A stretch of DNA of 64,000 bases. It comes from Haloterrigena sp. KLK7 (GTDB lineage Archaea > Halobacteriota > Halobacteria > Halobacteriales > Natrialbaceae). The notes beneath the pieces are model-generated. The model saw nothing but the letters and a program-made list of their open reading frames with translations. It did not search any database and had not been told where the DNA came from. Each line of letters opens with the position of its first letter. Positions within the stretch are counted from its first letter, which is position 1. The stretch is from assembly GCF_037914945.1 (NCBI RefSeq), contig NZ_CP149787.1:1116001-1180000 (forward strand), written 5' to 3'. The position numbers and the translations under genes were made by a program. Shown here in pieces: positions 36,305-44,617 of the stretch.

Positions 36305-37030
36305 ATGTTCTCGCGCAAAGGCTGGGGTAGCGGGTCCGACGACGAGCAATTCACGACGGAGCTATCGCAGTTGAAACGCCAAGGGGCGAGCGTGCTCGTC
36401 GTCGGCGCCGTCCGAACCGAACAGCGACGGGACGTCTGTCAACGCCTGCTGGGGCAGGCGACCGCCCAGCCGCGCCGACGCGTCCTCGTCTCGACGACCG
36501 GCGAGGGTCACAATATGTCTCACCTCGTCGACACTGACGACAGCGAGCCAGCGACGACCACACGCGTTAGCTACGAGACGCATTCTCGGAGCGCTGCCGC
36601 CAGCGACAACAGCGCACAGTCGATGGAGTCCGTCTCCGTCTCGGACGACGAGTCGCCGATCACTACCGCTACGCTCGCTGACCTCGGGATCGCCATCTCG
36701 GACGCCATCAAGGAGTTCGAACACGACGACACCAGCCTCGCACCCGGAGAGCTACGTGTCGCCGTCGACTCGCTGGTTCCGCTGCTCGAGGAGTACGGCG
36801 CCGAACGCGTCTTCAAGTTCGCCCATCTGACCAACGGCCGCACGCGAGACGCCGACGGGATGATCCACTACCACCTCCCCATGGACCGCGACTCCGACGT
36901 CGTATCGGTCCTGACGCCGGTATTCGATATCGTTATCGAACTCCGGGAGCGAAACGGCGTCTTCCAGGAGCGCTGGACGATCAACGACGGCGACCACAGC
37001 TCGGGCTGGCTCTCGATTGAGCAGTCGTAA
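36305..37030 (+). CDS. DUF7504-like haloarchaeal protein
   Basis: 241 residues. The start, TTELSQLKRQGASVLVVGAV then RRDVCQRLLGQ and RRRVLVSTTGE, resembles a degenerate nucleotide-binding or RecA/KaiC-like first strand without a Walker P-loop. The C-terminal half (LGIAISDAIKEFEHDDTSLA, VDSLVPLLEEYGAERVFKFA, HYHLPMDRDSDVV) is a compact alpha/beta domain. I associate this with DUF7504, usually near signalling genes. It lies 80 bases before CHAT protease 1 on the same strand with no obvious promoter between, so they may be one transcript. Confidence 0.6.
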   Translation: MFSRKGWGSGSDDEQFTTELSQLKRQGASVLVVGAVRTEQRRDVCQRLLGQATAQPRRRVLVSTTGEGHNMSHLVDTDDSEPATTTRVSYETHSRSAAASDNSAQSMESVSVSDDESPITTATLADLGIAISDAIKEFEHDDTSLAPGELRVAVDSLVPLLEEYGAERVFKFAHLTNGRTRDADGMIHYHLPMDRDSDVVSVLTPVFDIVIELRERNGVFQERWTINDGDHSSGWLSIEQS

Positions 37031-37109
37031 CGCCTATCGGCCACTCGAGCGTCACGTCCACTATCTCGTCCAGTGATCAGCCACAGCCCCCCTCTCACTC
37101 GCCGATGCT

Positions 37110-39173
37110 ATGAAACCGAAATTCGCCCCCCTCGACGACGGCCTCGAGATCATCGATCCGATCGAACGTCACCGGTATCAGTTGACGACACACGATCCGG
37201 TAGATCCCGAGCCAGTGGATACGGACCGGATCCAGTTTCCAGTGACCACTGCCGTCGAGATCACGACGGAGATGATCACGTTACCCACGAATGAGAGCGT
37301 CTATGTGCGTGATGAAAATGGGTCAATGATTGCTGAAGTTCGCCCCAACAAACAATCGTCACTGCCCGCGGGCACCTACACGCTCGATTTATCTGGGCCG
37401 TTGAAAGTCTACGCTCGCGTCGAGAGTTCTGTCTATATCTACTCCGATAACGAGCGAACGTACATTACGCTCGATGAATCGACCCGAACTACTATCGGAG
37501 CACGATCCTACCACAGACGTCCAGCAGGAACAATCACAACTACCTCTGAGGCGACCGATGTGATGCAAGCGGTCTCGACGTTTGGCTCTGCACTCAAGTC
37601 AACGACGCCTGAACGTTCCTATCCGACTCTTCGAGGTCACCCGCCAGTTGTTGAACTCGGTGCTGAACTGAGCATTCCCGATAAATTCGAGCGACCAGAT
37701 ACTGGCATCCAGATCGAAGTTCCGCCGGACCTCGGCAGTATATTTGTTGTTACGCCGTTAGCATACTACCTCGGTGCTGAAGTCGTTCAGGGTTCGGACC
37801 CACGCCTGTCCACAGAAAACGGTTTCACATATCATCTAGATAGAAATGATGGACTCGAGTCGTCAGTAGAACGCATTCTCAAACTAATATTCTTCCTCGA
37901 CTGTGTGGTTCGAACTGAGGGGACAACTCCCCTTCCACTCTACGAACAACAACTAGCTGAGCCGAAACTCGAATTTGATCTCCAAGAAATATATGAGATG
38001 GACATTGCTGACCAAGTAGAAGAATATCTCCACGTTGATTACAGAGATATGGAACCCCATATTCCAAAATGGAGATCAAAGACAGAAATCCATGAAAATC
38101 CCTCAGAAGTCGAATTTTTGCCGTTTCTCGCGGATTCACTCTCCCTCATGAGTAGACAAAAGGAAACGGCACAGGCAACAGAAACCCAAATTCAGGCTGT
38201 TGAGGAGTTTACAAGAGGCGATTTCACACGAAGTACAGATCCAATTCGAGGAACATCTGACCCATATACCCTAGAGATACAATCAGATACACCAACGATA
38301 AAACAGCACTGGGACTGCTTAGGAACAACCAGTATAACGAGTATCACACCCCTTTCTGCCTATTATACCAGTGTCGGCCAAACACCAAGAGACGATCCCA
38401 TTGAGATTGTTGTTGTTTGTAATGATTCAGAGATGCGAGAAGAGCTTAAAGCGGTTGATAGTATTTATGGAAACCGCGCTGAACTACCATTTGACGTTTC
38501 TATACATTACAATACTAATACAGAAGAATTGAGATCAATATTGTCAAGAGAAGTAGACTTCTTTCATTTTATCGGCCATATAGATGAGAAGGGGTTCCAG
38601 TGCCCAGATGGAAAGCTAGATGTGTCTATGATAGGGGAAATAAATATTAAAGCATTTTTCCTTAATGCATGCCAATCCCATGATCAGGGGTTACAATTAG
38701 TAAGGGCAGGGAGTATGGGGGGAATAGTAACTATATCAGAGATTATCAACAGTAGTGCAGTTGAGATTGGTGATACGATCGCCCGTCTATTGAACCGAGG
38801 ATTCCCACTTCACGCTGCATTAGATGTTGCCCGGAAAGATAATTTAGTTGGTGAACAGTATTGCGTAGTCGGGAACAGCAAGACAACAATAGCGCAATCA
38901 GAAACTGCTCCTCCATTCGTATGCATGCTTGAGACCGAAGGCGAATCGTTCAACATGCATATAGAGACATATACGAAAAAGGAATTCCGAAAAGGGAGTC
39001 TATTTATACCCTATCTGGATGGTGAAGACGATTATTTTCTTGTCTCTGGAAGATCGGGCGATTACTCGCTCACCAGAGAACAGATCGCTGATTTCTTAGA
39101 TATGGAAATGTTTCCCGTAGTGATTGACGGGAAAGTTGTCTGGAGCAAGGAGATCGACGTAGAGCGTCTATAA
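37110..39173 (+). CDS. CHAT-domain caspase-like protease 1
   Basis: 687 residues. The C-terminal half has the CHAT dyad: His490 in FFHFIGHIDEKGF and Cys521 in FFLNACQSHDQGLQL, 31 residues apart, followed by the usual AGSMGGIVTIS and LHAALDVAR helices. Residues 1-220 form a beta-rich domain (LPAGTYTLDLSG; TDVMQAVSTFGSALK; RSYPTLRGHPP) shared only with the paralog at 40224. A ~100-residue C-terminal module (KGSLFIPYLDGEDDYFLVS...MFPVVIDGK) is also shared. No TPR, NACHT or transmembrane segment is seen. CHAT proteins are Cys proteases of the separase/caspase clan, several of which act in prokaryotic immunity. The 3' two thirds are visibly AT-rich. Confidence 0.85.
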   Translation: MKPKFAPLDDGLEIIDPIERHRYQLTTHDPVDPEPVDTDRIQFPVTTAVEITTEMITLPTNESVYVRDENGSMIAEVRPNKQSSLPAGTYTLDLSGPLKVYARVESSVYIYSDNERTYITLDESTRTTIGARSYHRRPAGTITTTSEATDVMQAVSTFGSALKSTTPERSYPTLRGHPPVVELGAELSIPDKFERPDTGIQIEVPPDLGSIFVVTPLAYYLGAEVVQGSDPRLSTENGFTYHLDRNDGLESSVERILKLIFFLDCVVRTEGTTPLPLYEQQLAEPKLEFDLQEIYEMDIADQVEEYLHVDYRDMEPHIPKWRSKTEIHENPSEVEFLPFLADSLSLMSRQKETAQATETQIQAVEEFTRGDFTRSTDPIRGTSDPYTLEIQSDTPTIKQHWDCLGTTSITSITPLSAYYTSVGQTPRDDPIEIVVVCNDSEMREELKAVDSIYGNRAELPFDVSIHYNTNTEELRSILSREVDFFHFIGHIDEKGFQCPDGKLDVSMIGEINIKAFFLNACQSHDQGLQLVRAGSMGGIVTISEIINSSAVEIGDTIARLLNRGFPLHAALDVARKDNLVGEQYCVVGNSKTTIAQSETAPPFVCMLETEGESFNMHIETYTKKEFRKGSLFIPYLDGEDDYFLVSGRSGDYSLTREQIADFLDMEMFPVVIDGKVVWSKEIDVERL

Positions 39174-39176
39174 CGA

Positions 39177-39305
39177 TTAGATCCCGGTGAACCCGGCTCC
39201 AGCTCCAGCTGCCGCGGTTCCAGCCTGTGATAAGGCCACTGCAATCGTGAACAGAACGCCGATCATTCGTGGGTGCTTCTTCAGGTACTGGGTTAGGTCG
39301 TCCAT
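39177..39305 (-). CDS. 42-residue single-helix peptide (DUF7503-like)
   Basis: MDDLTQYLKKHPRMIGVLFT followed by a hydrophobic Ala/Gly-rich helix (IAVALSQAGTAAAGAGAG) and FTGI. The layout, a short charged head NPRM/HPRM then one helix, fits the haloarchaeal DUF7503 family as I recall it. Its stop lies three bases past the stop of CHAT protease 1, tail to tail, and an AT-rich promoter (TTTATAG about 30 bases before the ATG) drives it. Candidate partner, substrate or effector of the CHAT proteins; none of this is shown by sequence alone. Confidence 0.65.
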   Translation of the reverse strand: MDDLTQYLKKHPRMIGVLFTIAVALSQAGTAAAGAGAGFTGI

Positions 39306-39453
39306 GGTACACCTTAGACATACCCGCCGGCTACTATAAATTTATTTTAATATATCCGATGAATAAATAATAGTGTTATTGTATAACATGATCGTTTGAA
39401 AATCAACGCAAAACAATCGCTGCTACGGAAACCAGCTTCTCCGGACAGAGATA

Positions 39454-40020
39454 CTACTCGAGCAATTGTCGAAGTGCCTGATCGAATTCGTCACTCGAAA
39501 GTTCGTCGCGAATCGCTGCTGCCCGTTCACGAGCGTCGTAGAGGTCACAGATGACGGACTGGTATCGCTCGATGACGTCGAGTCCGGACTGGAGTTCGCT
39601 CTCGAGAAGGGCGCGCTCGGTCGAGAGGCGAAAGAATTCGTCCATCGCCGTCTCGTAGGCTTGCTGGAGAAGCAGACGCTCGATCGTCGACTGCAACGTC
39701 TCGTCGGAGAGAGGGCGAACGAGAAGTTCGTCTGCACCACGGTCAACGGGATCGTCGCTAGGGACGTCGTCAGCAAGTACAAGTACCTGCGTGTTCGGAG
39801 CCTGTTGTCGAAACGCATCGAGAACACCGCGAGCATCAGGCGTCTCGAGTTCCCAATCGAGAACGAGGAGATCGTAACAGTCGTCGATCTGATCGAGGAT
39901 CGATCGATCGAAGTCTGCTTGCCGCGTCGTCGCCGTAATCCGCGACTGGTCGGTTTCTAGACTAGTAAGAGAGAGAGTAGGATGGACGATGAACAGTTGA
40001 GAGGTAGATTTCAGCAACAC
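39454..40020 (-). CDS. receiver-HalX signalling protein
   Basis: 188 residues, GTG start at 40020. A receiver domain covers 1-112 with the phospho-acceptor Asp55 (DLLVLDWELET); the conserved Lys before Pro is Arg102 (LLVRPLSDE), which may alter switching. A HalX domain follows (AMDEFFRLSTERALLESELQ ... YQSVICDLYDAR), as in haloarchaeal response regulators. No DNA-binding domain. It lies between the two CHAT genes, antiparallel to both, with an AT-rich promoter CATTTAATAGT at about 40052-40062. Confidence 0.8.
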   Translation of the reverse strand: MLLKSTSQLFIVHPTLSLTSLETDQSRITATTRQADFDRSILDQIDDCYDLLVLDWELETPDARGVLDAFRQQAPNTQVLVLADDVPSDDPVDRGADELLVRPLSDETLQSTIERLLLQQAYETAMDEFFRLSTERALLESELQSGLDVIERYQSVICDLYDARERAAAIRDELSSDEFDQALRQLLE

Positions 40021-40223
40021 AGTTCCTACCAGTACTGGGCGGGCAGATACTATTAAATGTGGTCAGGTCCAAACGGGAACCTTCTGAGTCTATGACTCGA
40101 TACACATAAATATAGAAAGTATGAAACATATTGATAGCCATAACGTATATTCCCTATAGCACATACATATTTTGATACGAAAGACGAGGGCTCCGAGTAA
40201 TCTTTCGTCAAACACTACGACTG

Positions 40224-42230
40224 ATGAGACCAAAATTTGAGGCAGTTGAAAAGGGATTGGTTGTCAAAGATCCGATCGAACGGAGACAGTGTATACTGGA
40301 AACGAATACTCCTCTTTCACCGGAACTAGTCACCGATAGTAAAATACCATACACGATGGATTCTGCGGTGGAGATTGCGACAGATGGATTCGAACTCTCG
40401 AGTAACAATGTCGTCTACATCCGGGACTCTGATTGGGAGTTAATAGATGAAGTCCAACTTAACGAACGACGTAACCTACCAGCAAAGGAATATACGCTCG
40501 ATATATCTACAGGTATCAAACTATATATCAACGTGAATAGTGAGGTGGAAATTCAAAATAGCAATAGAAAGACGGCTATTGCATTCGGACAACCAAGCCA
40601 AATAACCGTAAGCGCGCGGTCTCATCATACACGACCAGCGACGACAGTTACGACGACTACAAAGCCAACCGATGTAATGCAAGCAGTCTCGACGTTCGGT
40701 TCGGCTTTGAAGACGACAGGGTCCGAACGATCGTATCCGACACTCCGTGGACATCCACCCACGATAACGGTGGACAGCAAACTTGACGTTCCAGACGAAT
40801 TGACCCTCCCGAATACGGGGGTGAGAATTGAAGTACCACCATCCCTTCGCCACGTCTTCATTGCTGCACCGCTAGCGTACTACCTTGGGGCAGAGATCGT
40901 CCAAGGGTCTACGCCCCGACTCATTACTGATAGTGGGTTTTCCTATTCGCTCGAATCAGAGTATGAGTTTGACAAGACGGTTAGCCGTATTGTAAGGCAG
41001 GTTTTTCTTCTCGACTGTATTGTTCGGACGGAAGGATCAACCCCAATTCGGTTACACGAACGTCAAGCGCTCGAGCCAGTACTTGAATTCGATATTGAAG
41101 GGGTTTACGGTCAACCATTAACAGAACAACTTGAGGCATATCTCAGTGTACCCTTTGAGAAGATAGCGCCGTATCTTCCGGAATGGCGTCTTGAAACTCA
41201 ACTAAGAACGATTCCGGACCATATAGAATTCCTTCCATTTACTGTAGCAGATCTCGGGACAATCACTGTCGAAAACAAGGGTACTCCATCTCCTTCGATA
41301 GATCTCCGAGAAACAGGGACTGATACGACCGGCGAATACGAATCAAAAGCCGCTACCGCATCGCAATCGTGGGACGATGGAAATACCGAAATCACGAGCA
41401 CGGTATCGCTCTCGGCATATGAAAACGGGATAGATCAGACGCCTCGTAACGGACCACTTGAAATCGTCGTCGTTTGTAACGACCAAGCAATGCGCGAGGA
41501 ACTCGTGACGGTCTACAGTACATACGGGGATCGTGATTACCTTCCGTTCAATATTACGGTCTACCAAGACCTTACAACAGCCGAATTCGAAGAGGTACTC
41601 GCTCGGGAGAGTGATTTGCTCCACTATATTGGCCATATTGATACAGACGGGTTCCGGTGCTCGAACGGACAATTTGATGCCACGACCGTCGAATCAGTTG
41701 GTGCGAAAACCTTCCTTCTTAATGCATGTCAATCACATGATCAGGGGTTACAACTCATCGAAGCGGGGAGTATCAGTGGAATCGTTACACTCGATTCGGT
41801 TGCTAACAAAGAGGCAGTCCGAATCGGACGTACCATTTCGCATCTACTCAATCACGGCTACTCACTCTATGCGTCACTAGATATTACACGGATGGAAACC
41901 GATGTCGGGAACCAATATCATATTCTCGGTAATGGGAAGAAAACGATAACACAGTCAGAGACCGGACTCTGGAATATATACTCTATCGATACTCACGAAG
42001 ATACGTATTCTATTAGTATCAAATCGTATTCCGGAAATAGAGAGCAAAAAGGGAGTCTTTTCATTCCGTACTTAGATCCAATAGAAGAGTATCATATCTC
42101 ACCTAATCAGATCGGTCCTATTTCCGTCGAAAAACCACAGTTAGTCAAATTCATCAATTCAGACCGGTTTCCAGTTCTGCTAGACGGGAAATTCCAATTA
42201 AGTGATGGAATACAGCTAAAGGACCTATAA
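40224..42230 (+). CDS. CHAT-domain caspase-like protease 2
   Basis: 668 residues, paralog of the protease at 37110 along its whole length. Dyad: His471 in LLHYIGHIDTDGF and Cys502 in FLLNACQSHDQGLQL, with the same 31-residue spacing. The N-terminal beta domain keeps TDVMQAVSTFGSALK and ERSYPTLRGHPP; the C-terminal module keeps QKGSLFIPYLDPIEEYHIS and RFPVLLDGK. Differences are spread through the middle linker (residues ~330-400), which could be substrate-specific or flexible. AT-rich codon use and a long AT-rich 5' flank suggest transfer. It is followed immediately by a fragment of a third family member. Confidence 0.85.
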   Translation: MRPKFEAVEKGLVVKDPIERRQCILETNTPLSPELVTDSKIPYTMDSAVEIATDGFELSSNNVVYIRDSDWELIDEVQLNERRNLPAKEYTLDISTGIKLYINVNSEVEIQNSNRKTAIAFGQPSQITVSARSHHTRPATTVTTTTKPTDVMQAVSTFGSALKTTGSERSYPTLRGHPPTITVDSKLDVPDELTLPNTGVRIEVPPSLRHVFIAAPLAYYLGAEIVQGSTPRLITDSGFSYSLESEYEFDKTVSRIVRQVFLLDCIVRTEGSTPIRLHERQALEPVLEFDIEGVYGQPLTEQLEAYLSVPFEKIAPYLPEWRLETQLRTIPDHIEFLPFTVADLGTITVENKGTPSPSIDLRETGTDTTGEYESKAATASQSWDDGNTEITSTVSLSAYENGIDQTPRNGPLEIVVVCNDQAMREELVTVYSTYGDRDYLPFNITVYQDLTTAEFEEVLARESDLLHYIGHIDTDGFRCSNGQFDATTVESVGAKTFLLNACQSHDQGLQLIEAGSISGIVTLDSVANKEAVRIGRTISHLLNHGYSLYASLDITRMETDVGNQYHILGNGKKTITQSETGLWNIYSIDTHEDTYSISIKSYSGNREQKGSLFIPYLDPIEEYHISPNQIGPISVEKPQLVKFINSDRFPVLLDGKFQLSDGIQLKDL

Positions 42231-42238
42231 CAGACCCG

Positions 42239-42417
42239 GAGTCGATCTATACACCATATCTCTCAGTCCCGGATTCCTCCTCTCTCGTTCTAGGAGGATA
42301 TCATTCCAGCACGTTCCGAAGGCGGACCTCATCGACTTCCTCAACAGAGAAACGTTTCCAGTCCTCCTCGAGGGAGAGCTCCGCTGGAGTACCGAGATCA
42401 AGACCAGCGAACTGTAG
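42239..42417 (+). pseudogene. C-terminal remnant of a third CHAT-family gene
   Basis: Two reading frames together rebuild the family C-terminus: ESIYTPYLSVPDSSSLVLGG in one frame (compare GSLFIPYLDGEDDYFLVSGR) and, after a frameshift near 42305, KADLIDFLNRETFPVLLEGE in another (compare QIADFLDMEMFPVVIDGK), ending WSTEIKTSEL and a stop at 42417. Unlike the two intact genes it is GC-rich like the host genome. Everything upstream, including the His/Cys dyad, is gone. Confidence 0.7.
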
Positions 42418-42484
42418 CCGACCGTCTCGAGACCCGCTGCTGGACGGTCGAGAGAACGAATCGAAGAGAGAAACCGGCGATCGC

Positions 42485-43093
42485 TTAGCGTGCAGCCGCC
42501 GCGACGCGCTCTTTCTCTTCTTTCTGACTGACTGCGTAGGTCTGGACGTCGTAGTTGGCCGCGCCGACGAGCTGGTTGGCGATGGCCTCTTCGACCGGCG
42601 TGGGCGTCTTGAACGAGTCGTTGTAGACGCCTTCGGCGAGGAACTTCAGGGCCTGGTCGACGCGACGCTGGGGCGCGACGTCGACGGCCTTGGGGACCGA
42701 GATGCCGCCGTACTTCAGGCGGACGGTCTCCTCGCGGGGAGCGGCGTTCTCGACGGCGGTCACGAGCACCTGAATGGGGTTCTCGTCGGTGCGCTCGTGG
42801 ATGAGTTCGAACGCGTCACGGACGTGGTTGAGCGTCTTCTGTTTCTTGCCCGTGTTCTCCTCGGTCTGCATCAGACGGTTGATGAACCGCTCGACGATCG
42901 AGATCTGAGACTTCTTGAACTGCTTGCTGGCGTGACGACCGGCGGTGTGTGCGACCGGGGTCACCGTGATGTAGCGTTCGGTCGAGGGGTCCTCGTAGGC
43001 GATCTCTTCGATCTCCCAGGTACCGAACAGCTTCGCACCGACGTCCGCCCCGCCCGCGGGGGCGTCCGGATCGGGTTGGTCTTCTGCCGCCAT
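42485..43093 (-). CDS. 30S ribosomal protein S7 (uS7)
   Basis: 202 residues, archaeal/eukaryotic-type S7: KLFGTWEIEEIAYEDPSTER, HTAGRHASKQFKKSQISIVE, NPIQVLVTAVENAAPREETV, and the C-terminal NYDVQTYAVSQKEEKERVAA. An acidic Ala/Asp-rich extension starts the protein. It binds the 3' domain of 16S rRNA and nucleates head assembly. ATG 43093 is two bases after the rps12 stop, so they are co-transcribed and likely coupled. The usual next gene, aEF-2, is displaced 7.4 kb away. Confidence 0.97.
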   Translation of the reverse strand: MAAEDQPDPDAPAGGADVGAKLFGTWEIEEIAYEDPSTERYITVTPVAHTAGRHASKQFKKSQISIVERFINRLMQTEENTGKKQKTLNHVRDAFELIHERTDENPIQVLVTAVENAAPREETVRLKYGGISVPKAVDVAPQRRVDQALKFLAEGVYNDSFKTPTPVEEAIANQLVGAANYDVQTYAVSQKEEKERVAAAAR

Positions 43094-43095
43094 GG

Positions 43096-43524
43096 TTATC
43101 GCACCGGTTTCTCCGCGTTTCCGCGAACGAGTTCCTTCAGTGCGACGCCGTTGACCTTGTCGACCTTGTAGTTGACGCCGGAGAGGTCGCCCATCGCACG
43201 ACCCTTCGCCCCACCGATCCCGGCGATGGTGACTTCGTCGTGTTCGTCGATGAACGAGATGGCGCCGTCACCGGGACAGAACGCGGTGACCTGTTTGCCG
43301 TTCTTGATCAGCTGCACTCGGACGCACTTTCGGATCGCCGAGTTGGGCTGTTTGGCTTCGATACCAACTTTTTCGAGGACGATGCCGCGGCCCTGCGGAG
43401 CACCCTCGAGCGGGTCGGACTTCTCGCGGAGGCCTCGTGCGCGGCGCGCATAGTCGGAGTCGGACCACCGCTGGTTCTGGCGGTCCTTCTTGAGTTTGCG
43501 CGCGGCGTATTTGCCGTTTGCCAT
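43096..43524 (-). CDS. 30S ribosomal protein S12 (uS12)
   Basis: 142 residues from ATG 43524 ([20 protein letters not shown]). Conserved [40 protein letters not shown] (decoding-centre loop) and [10 protein letters not shown]. It lines the decoding site. The open frame continues upstream to 43710, but GCTTAAGTG about 28 bases before 43524 provides a separate leaderless promoter, so rps12-rps7 no longer depends on read-through from the RNA polymerase operon. Confidence 0.97.
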   Translation of the reverse strand: MANGKYAARKLKKDRQNQRWSDSDYARRARGLREKSDPLEGAPQGRGIVLEKVGIEAKQPNSAIRKCVRVQLIKNGKQVTAFCPGDGAISFIDEHDEVTIAGIGGAKGRAMGDLSGVNYKVDKVNGVALKELVRGNAEKPVR

Positions 43525-43898
43525 GGGCGTCGCTATCCGACGAAGGCACTTAAGCGACCCGTTTCGAATCGGCGTTACGGCTCGAGAGCGCCCAATCGGG
43601 GTCGACGAAGGAATCTGAGCGGGTTTCGCCAGCAAGTAACAGCTCTCGGGCCGTCCGCGCCAGTTCGATACCCGAGCTACGACGGATGAATCCCGCTCTG
43701 AAGGGGACACTCGACACAGAACTGAGACCGGTACTGCCCCGAGAGGAGCGACGAACCGACGGGAAATTACTGCAGGAGCAGTCGGAAGACTCCGTGGCTT
43801 TCGATCGTTCTGCCTCGGAAACGTCGGTCGCTACTCATTATCAAATATAATAACTTACTAGAAGTTATTAGTTAGATTGGTTGTGATCTCTACTCGTT
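43525..43898. other. intergenic between divergent rps12 and V4R-like genes
   Basis: Contains the rps12 promoter (about 43548-43557) on one side and an AT-rich palindromic promoter region on the other. No gene seen in the middle. Confidence 0.5.
43849..43869 (+). promoter_or_regulatory. palindrome AATAACTT-ACTAG-AAGTTATT
   Basis: Perfect 8-base inverted repeat with a 5-base spacer, centred 40 bases before the ATG at 43899 and overlapping or adjoining the likely TATA element (AAATATAATAA). Its size and position suit a dimeric repressor or activator site for the V4R-like gene. Confidence 0.45.
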
Positions 43899-44552
43899 AT
43901 GGCTACAACCAATACGGTATTCGTTACCACGTCCTTGTTCAAGCGACTCGTCGGTCTCTCTGGCGATGAGTCTCAGTCTAATGATGAATCACCGACGGTA
44001 GACGGTCGAATCGGATTCGACGGGTCGCTCGAGGACTCGGAAGTGATCGGTCGGAGTCCCCTGTCGTACGTCGCTGCGGGCGAATCGGTCTCCTCGTTCG
44101 TAGGCAAACAGATCGCCAATAAACTCGCCGAGTACGGACTCGAGGACATCGAGCCCGATGAGTGGTATCCGCTCGAGATTCCGCTCGCCATGCTGTACGA
44201 TATGCGCGACGAATACGGCGGCGTCAGAATGCGGAATATGGGACAAAACGTCCCGGAGCACGTCGAATTTCCACCGGAGCTTTCCGAGGTCGATAACGCG
44301 CTACGGGGGATCGATACGGCGTATCAGCAGAACCACCGCGGCAGCGAAATCGGTTCCTATGAGTTCCAACAGGAAGGGCCGAACGAGGGCATTATGATCT
44401 GTGAGAACCCCTATCCGTGCGAATTCGATAAGGGGCTGATCAGGGGCGTCGCGAAGAAGTTCGCCGACAATCCCGTCGAGGTCGAGGAAGTCGGCGACCA
44501 GTGTCGATCGGACGGAGATCGCCACTGCGAGTATCGCGTCGAGTGGCTCTGA
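43899..44552 (+). CDS. V4R-like sensor-domain protein
   Basis: 217 residues, soluble and acidic. The C-terminal part ends with GLIRGVAKKFADNPVEVEEV then CRSDGDRHCEYRVEWL, the Cys-x6-Cys-x-Tyr/Phe pattern that closes V4R (4-vinyl reductase) and related heme-NO-binding folds; ENPYPCEFDKGL is a preceding Cys segment. Such domains bind small hydrophobic or aromatic ligands and regulate partners. The first ~45 residues are polar linker. It is divergent from rps12 and convergent with the aldehyde dehydrogenase, which could process a ligand. Confidence 0.55.
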   Translation: MATTNTVFVTTSLFKRLVGLSGDESQSNDESPTVDGRIGFDGSLEDSEVIGRSPLSYVAAGESVSSFVGKQIANKLAEYGLEDIEPDEWYPLEIPLAMLYDMRDEYGGVRMRNMGQNVPEHVEFPPELSEVDNALRGIDTAYQQNHRGSEIGSYEFQQEGPNEGIMICENPYPCEFDKGLIRGVAKKFADNPVEVEEVGDQCRSDGDRHCEYRVEWL

Positions 44553-44617
44553 TTACAGCCCCATCGTGACTGGCGTCACGGGTATCCGAAACGATCCGGT
44601 TCAGGAGCGATAGCCGG

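Noticed and set aside
43525-43710. N-terminal extension of S12
   Set aside because: S12 is conserved from [10 protein letters not shown]; the upstream frame crosses the GCTTAAGTG promoter box.
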